From IMG/VR virus record IMGVR_UViG_3300034417_000021, positions 1 to 43,583 of that record: a stretch of DNA of 43,583 nt. One strand, given 5' to 3'. Source of the stretch: a virus. The notes beneath the pieces were generated by a model that had not been told where the DNA came from, searched no databases, and saw only the letters and a program-made list of their open reading frames with translations. Of the stretch, positions 40,188 through 43,583 are shown piece by piece (the first letter of the stretch is position 1; every line of letters begins with the position of its first letter). The position numbers and the translations under genes are program-made.

Positions 40188-42218
40188 ATGCCGTTCATAG
40201 AACCGGAATCCCTCGACGTCGAGCACGGCGTCGGAGGCGGAAACGCGTCGATCAACAATCGGGCGTTCTCGCCTGGCGGCGCCGGCGGCTGGATCGATCG
40301 CAACCTGGCGGCGTTCGCGAACGGCGCCGACGGCTGGATCGTCTCGAGCTACGACAAGATCACCGGCGCGATCCGCCGCGTCGAATTCCCCGTCACGCCG
40401 ACGAGCTCCTCGAGCGCCTCGATCGCCGCGGCGCCGGCGGCCCTCCGCCAGTACTCGAGGACGTTCGCGCGCCTGGCAAACGACGCGCTCGACGTCGAGA
40501 CGCCGGCAAACCTGATATACGCCGGAGGCGGGCACGTCGCCGCCTGGCTCGGCTCGAGGGGCGAGGACCGCGGGATCTACACGACGACGGGCCTCCGGCT
40601 CCGCGACGCCGGCCTGATGGGGATGGGGCCCGACGCGGCGATCGCCTACAAACCCGCGTACCATTCAAACGGCCCGACGCTCGTTCGTGAGCTCGCCGGC
40701 GACGAGTGGACGCTGACACCTGGGCACGCCGGCGCCCTGCAACTCCTGGGCGCCAGGCGCGCGATCTGGACGGAGGGGTTCGACGTCGGCGTCGCGAACC
40801 TGCCGGCGCCCGCCTACTACAACGCCGGCGGGCTCTGGAAAGCTCAGGCCGTGTTCGTCGCCGGCGCATGGTGGATCGCCTACTACAACGGCCAGAAGGG
40901 GATCATCCTTCACCCGTTCGCCTCGAGCGCGCGCGCGTTCCCGATCCTCCCCGTCGGCGACGGATGGCACGCGATCGCGGCCGCCGGGCCCGACACGGTT
41001 CGGATCGCGATCTCGAGTACGGAGGGCGAGGGCGCCGGCGACATTTGGGGATACGATCTCGACGTTCGCACGGGCGCCGCGACGCCGCTCCCGTTCTGGC
41101 CTGGCGGCCGGCCGACGACGTTCCCGTTCGTCGCGCTCGAGCAGATCAACCCGCCGGCGCCGGCGCCGTTCCCGACGTTCTCGTTCTCGCACCCGATCAG
41201 CGTCTACCCGTTCAAGGCGGAGGGCTCCGGCCGGCCGGATCTGTTCACCCTGGGCACGTACACGGAGGCGCCGGCGCCGCCGTCACCGATGCCGGCGGGC
41301 CGGCTCCTCCTGGCGCACGACGGCGAGAGCGACTGGACGATCCCGGCCGGCACGCTCCGCTCGTTCGATCTCGTTCTGTGGGAGCTCTATCGCGTGAAGG
41401 GCGAGACGCTCGCCGACACGTTCGCCCGATGGGAGCGCCAGGCGCGCGCGAACCTCGCGCAATGGCCGCGCGACTGTGGCGTGATCCCGATGTTCTATAC
41501 ACAGTTTCAATGGACGATCGCGGAGGTGCTCGAGGCGCTCGAGCGGCTCGACTCGATCGCGAACCTCTCGCCGCGGATCAAAGTGATCGCGCCGTTCGCG
41601 TTCGATCGGGCGAACGGGATCGTTTCGGATCCGGAGCTCCGTCGCGCGTTCGACGATTGCGTCGCCGCGGCCGCGCGCGCCGGCGCCGCGACGCTCGAGC
41701 CTATCCCGCCGATCGTTCCGCCGATCGAACCTCCGAAACCTCCGCAACCTCGCAAACTTACAAAGGGGCTCAAGATGGAAATTGACGGGAAGATCGTTCA
41801 ACTCCGCGGCGCCGGGCTCAAGCTGATCGCGCCCGACGCGCCAGGCACCGGCATTTGGGGATCGCAGGGCGGCGATCTGAAAGACTGGCGCGGCGTGCTC
41901 TACGTCGGCGAGGGCGCCGCCGGCACCAGGTACCGCGCGAAAAAGATCCCGGGCGATCGCTACGTGTTCACGAACGTCGATCACGACTGCCTGGCGGGCG
42001 CCGATCTCGGCCAGTACTCCGCGGGCCTCGATCGCCAGGGGTACCACAAACCGACGGGGAACACCGACGCGGGCGATCTCGAGCAGTGGCGCGTCTACGA
42101 AGGAAACGAGATCGGAACCGTCCAGGCACAGATCGAGCAAACCTCCGACGCGAACCACCCGGCCGGGCCGGGGAAAAAGATCGTCGGGTTCGTGCTCACG
42201 GTGGAGATCGTCCAGTGA
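40188..42218 (+). CDS. large tail protein, propeller-like plus TIM-barrel-like
   Basis: 676 residues from ATG 40188 with GAGGAGG about 10 bases upstream. N-terminal 1-80 is Gly-rich (HGVGGGNASINNRAFSPGGA). About 90-355 repeat short beta blades (AWWIAYYNGQKGIILHPFAS), perhaps a propeller. About 370-505 (LLLAHDGESDWTIPAGTLRS, DCGVIPMFYTQFQWTIAEVL) resembles the second half of a TIM barrel as in sugar hydrolases. A Pro-rich hinge (IPPIVPPIEPPKPPQP) joins a C-terminal beta domain. Likely receptor-binding or polysaccharide-acting. Confidence 0.55.
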   Translation: MPFIEPESLDVEHGVGGGNASINNRAFSPGGAGGWIDRNLAAFANGADGWIVSSYDKITGAIRRVEFPVTPTSSSSASIAAAPAALRQYSRTFARLANDALDVETPANLIYAGGGHVAAWLGSRGEDRGIYTTTGLRLRDAGLMGMGPDAAIAYKPAYHSNGPTLVRELAGDEWTLTPGHAGALQLLGARRAIWTEGFDVGVANLPAPAYYNAGGLWKAQAVFVAGAWWIAYYNGQKGIILHPFASSARAFPILPVGDGWHAIAAAGPDTVRIAISSTEGEGAGDIWGYDLDVRTGAATPLPFWPGGRPTTFPFVALEQINPPAPAPFPTFSFSHPISVYPFKAEGSGRPDLFTLGTYTEAPAPPSPMPAGRLLLAHDGESDWTIPAGTLRSFDLVLWELYRVKGETLADTFARWERQARANLAQWPRDCGVIPMFYTQFQWTIAEVLEALERLDSIANLSPRIKVIAPFAFDRANGIVSDPELRRAFDDCVAAAARAGAATLEPIPPIVPPIEPPKPPQPRKLTKGLKMEIDGKIVQLRGAGLKLIAPDAPGTGIWGSQGGDLKDWRGVLYVGEGAAGTRYRAKKIPGDRYVFTNVDHDCLAGADLGQYSAGLDRQGYHKPTGNTDAGDLEQWRVYEGNEIGTVQAQIEQTSDANHPAGPGKKIVGFVLTVEIVQ

Positions 42219-43558
42219 GGCGCCTCCGCAAGATCAGCGGCGGAGGAGGCGGAGGCCCGCAGGCCGGCGTCGTGCGGCCCGACGGGCGCGCGCTCGTCGA
42301 TGGAGGCGGCTCGACGCGTCCCGTCGGCGCGACGGTCATGTGGAGCCTACAGGGCGCGCGGAACGAACCGGATCGCTACCGCGCGAACCTCGAGTATCTC
42401 GCCTCGCTCGGCATCCGCTACAAGCGGCCGCTCGAGGAGGTGAACTGGAACGATCCGCTCAAGATCGATCCGGCGACGTTCCCCGATCACCTCGGCGCCG
42501 TCGGCCGGGATATCGATCAGGCGTGGGCGCTCGGCATCCGCAGCGGGATCACGCTGAGCGGGAAGGGCACCGGCTACGATCTCCGGCGCCTCGCCCGCGA
42601 CGTCGGCGGCGTGATCGCGGCGGGCCGGGCGGAGAAGGTTCTGCTCGTCGAAATGCAGAACGAATCGGCCGTCGGCGGCGATGCCGTCGAGGTGCTCCAG
42701 GCGATGGCCCGCGAGATCCGCCCGCTGATCCCGAACATGCTCGCGCTCTCGGCGTTTTTCCCGCCAGCCGGCGCGACGGAGGAGGAGATCGATCGCGCGG
42801 CGAAAGACTGGCGCGCGCGGATCCAGGCCGTCGGCGGCGCCGTGATGATCCGCCACACGGAGCGCGGAGGCGGCGATCACGGATGGCGCGACGCGCGGCA
42901 GGCGTGGGATTTCCACCATGACGGCCCGCTCGTGTCGGCCGATTGGGAGGGCCCGGGGCCGGGCTCGAGCGTCGCGGAGCAAACGAACCGGCTCGTGCTC
43001 GCCATGAAGCGCGCGATCGCGATCATGTGCGGCGCGCCGATCTTTACCATCCACACGGGAACCGGCGTCTACGGCGACGGGCGGCCGTCCTCGAGCGGGG
43101 CGCCGCGGCCGCCGAACTTTTGGGAGATCCCCGGGTTCGCGGATCTCGTCGCCGCCGTGATCGGCGTCGAGGAGCTGATCCCCGTCGGCGTCGAGAACTG
43201 GACGAAAGCGAACACGCAGTGGACGGAGCCGAACCCGGTCGCGCCGTTCCAACCGCATCATCATTGGGAGGGCGACGGCCAGGCCGACGACAAGGGGAAC
43301 CGGAACGACGGCGTCAACAAAGCCTATGCCGCGATCGCGCCGGATGGCCGCGTGATTCAAATGCCGATCGGCGTGCGCGAGCACGTCGCGCTCAGGGCCT
43401 CGTATCCGCTCCGCGACGTCACGATCTACGATCCGATCTCGCGGCGTCCGCTCCTCGGGCTCGAGGGCCTCACGTTCGCGGCCGGGCAAGTGATCGATCT
43501 GCCGGGCGGGCCGTGGAACGATCCGAACGTCGCGTACATCATCCACGGGCAACGCTAG
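42215..43558 (+). CDS. tail protein with glycoside-hydrolase (clan A-like) fold
   Basis: 447 residues from GTG 42215. Residues about 45-330 look like a GH clan-A TIM barrel: strand-end Asn-Glu in LLVEMQNESAVGG fits the acid/base residue, and SADWEGPG may hold the nucleophile. The C-terminal 100 residues form a beta domain ending AYIIHGQR, a copy of which is repeated at the window start. It overlaps the preceding tail gene by GTGA, so the two are probably made together. Substrate (capsule or exopolysaccharide) is inferred. Confidence 0.65.
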   Translation: MRRLRKISGGGGGGPQAGVVRPDGRALVDGGGSTRPVGATVMWSLQGARNEPDRYRANLEYLASLGIRYKRPLEEVNWNDPLKIDPATFPDHLGAVGRDIDQAWALGIRSGITLSGKGTGYDLRRLARDVGGVIAAGRAEKVLLVEMQNESAVGGDAVEVLQAMAREIRPLIPNMLALSAFFPPAGATEEEIDRAAKDWRARIQAVGGAVMIRHTERGGGDHGWRDARQAWDFHHDGPLVSADWEGPGPGSSVAEQTNRLVLAMKRAIAIMCGAPIFTIHTGTGVYGDGRPSSSGAPRPPNFWEIPGFADLVAAVIGVEELIPVGVENWTKANTQWTEPNPVAPFQPHHHWEGDGQADDKGNRNDGVNKAYAAIAPDGRVIQMPIGVREHVALRASYPLRDVTIYDPISRRPLLGLEGLTFAAGQVIDLPGGPWNDPNVAYIIHGQR

Positions 43559-43583
43559 AAGCCTCGCCGGAGTCGTCGCCCGG
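43523..43583. repeat. right copy of terminal direct repeat
   Basis: Counterpart of 1-61 with three mismatches. It ends one base before the centre of the palindrome that continues at the left end, so the contig was cut inside a strong hairpin. Its A43571 pairs better in that hairpin than T49 of the left copy. Confidence 0.9.

Noticed and set aside
1-43583. Integrase, attachment site or tRNA genes
   Set aside because: No tyrosine or serine recombinase motif found among the proteins; I saw no cloverleaf-like sequence ending in CCA, though I could not run a tRNA scan.

Overview
The window is an essentially complete genome of a tailed (siphovirus-like) bacteriophage of high GC content (about two thirds G+C by eye). 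A 61-base stretch at the left end (1-61) recurs at the right end (43523-43583) with three mismatches, so the contig is probably a circular or terminally redundant assembly. Every gene I can support is on the + strand, and most are chained by 1-13 base overlaps of the GTGA or ATGA type. I see no tRNA, CRISPR array, insertion sequence, integrase, DNA polymerase, helicase or primase. The host is not determined. A lipobox lipoprotein, a lambda-like GpA terminase, a lambda-type portal and a lytic transglycosylase fit a high-GC Gram-negative bacterium.

Layout. (i) 1-1551: the end of the late region, holding the repeated 3' end of the last tail gene, a palindromic terminator-like hairpin, an adenine/cytosine-N4 DNA methyltransferase broken by an in-frame amber codon, one hypothetical gene and a second hairpin terminator. 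(ii) 1567-11175: an early region that starts at a clear promoter/operator (TTGACA, 17-base spacer, extended -10, with a 20-base inverted repeat across it). It carries a Cro/CI-type regulator, a cytosine-C5 methyltransferase overprinted by a second long reading frame, a Dam-family methyltransferase, a putative recombination protein with a Cas4/RecB-like nuclease, and many small proteins. (iii) 11172-17013: RusA resolvase, a phage metallopeptidase, small zinc-ribbon proteins, a FN3-type lipoprotein, a dCMP-deaminase-family protein and an ASCH-like protein. (iv) 17010-27905: packaging and head genes (small and large terminase, gpW-like joiner, lambda-type portal, a prohead protease/major capsid fusion, a DUF2190-type decoration protein, a head-tail joiner), interrupted by a sugar-transfer cassette (SAM methyltransferase and three glycosyltransferases). 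(v) 27902-38703: fibre, connector and tail genes, including a G/GT frameshift pair, a 1005-residue tape measure and a 1201-residue tail-tip protein with Ig-like domains. (vi) 38735-43558: holin candidate, lytic transglycosylase and two large tail proteins with sugar-hydrolase-like folds.

How it fits together. The phage appears to rely on host replication. It supplies recombination (annealing-type protein, Cas4-like exonuclease, RusA), DNA methylation (two intact enzymes, one dead), and its own packaging, morphogenesis and lysis. The features most worth following up are: a cytosine methyltransferase gene in which a second frame carries eight W[P/L]TP repeats; a perfect GTTCCACGTGGAAC palindrome matching the bacterial parS centromere motif, just after the terminase; and the glycosyltransferase cassette inside the head module.
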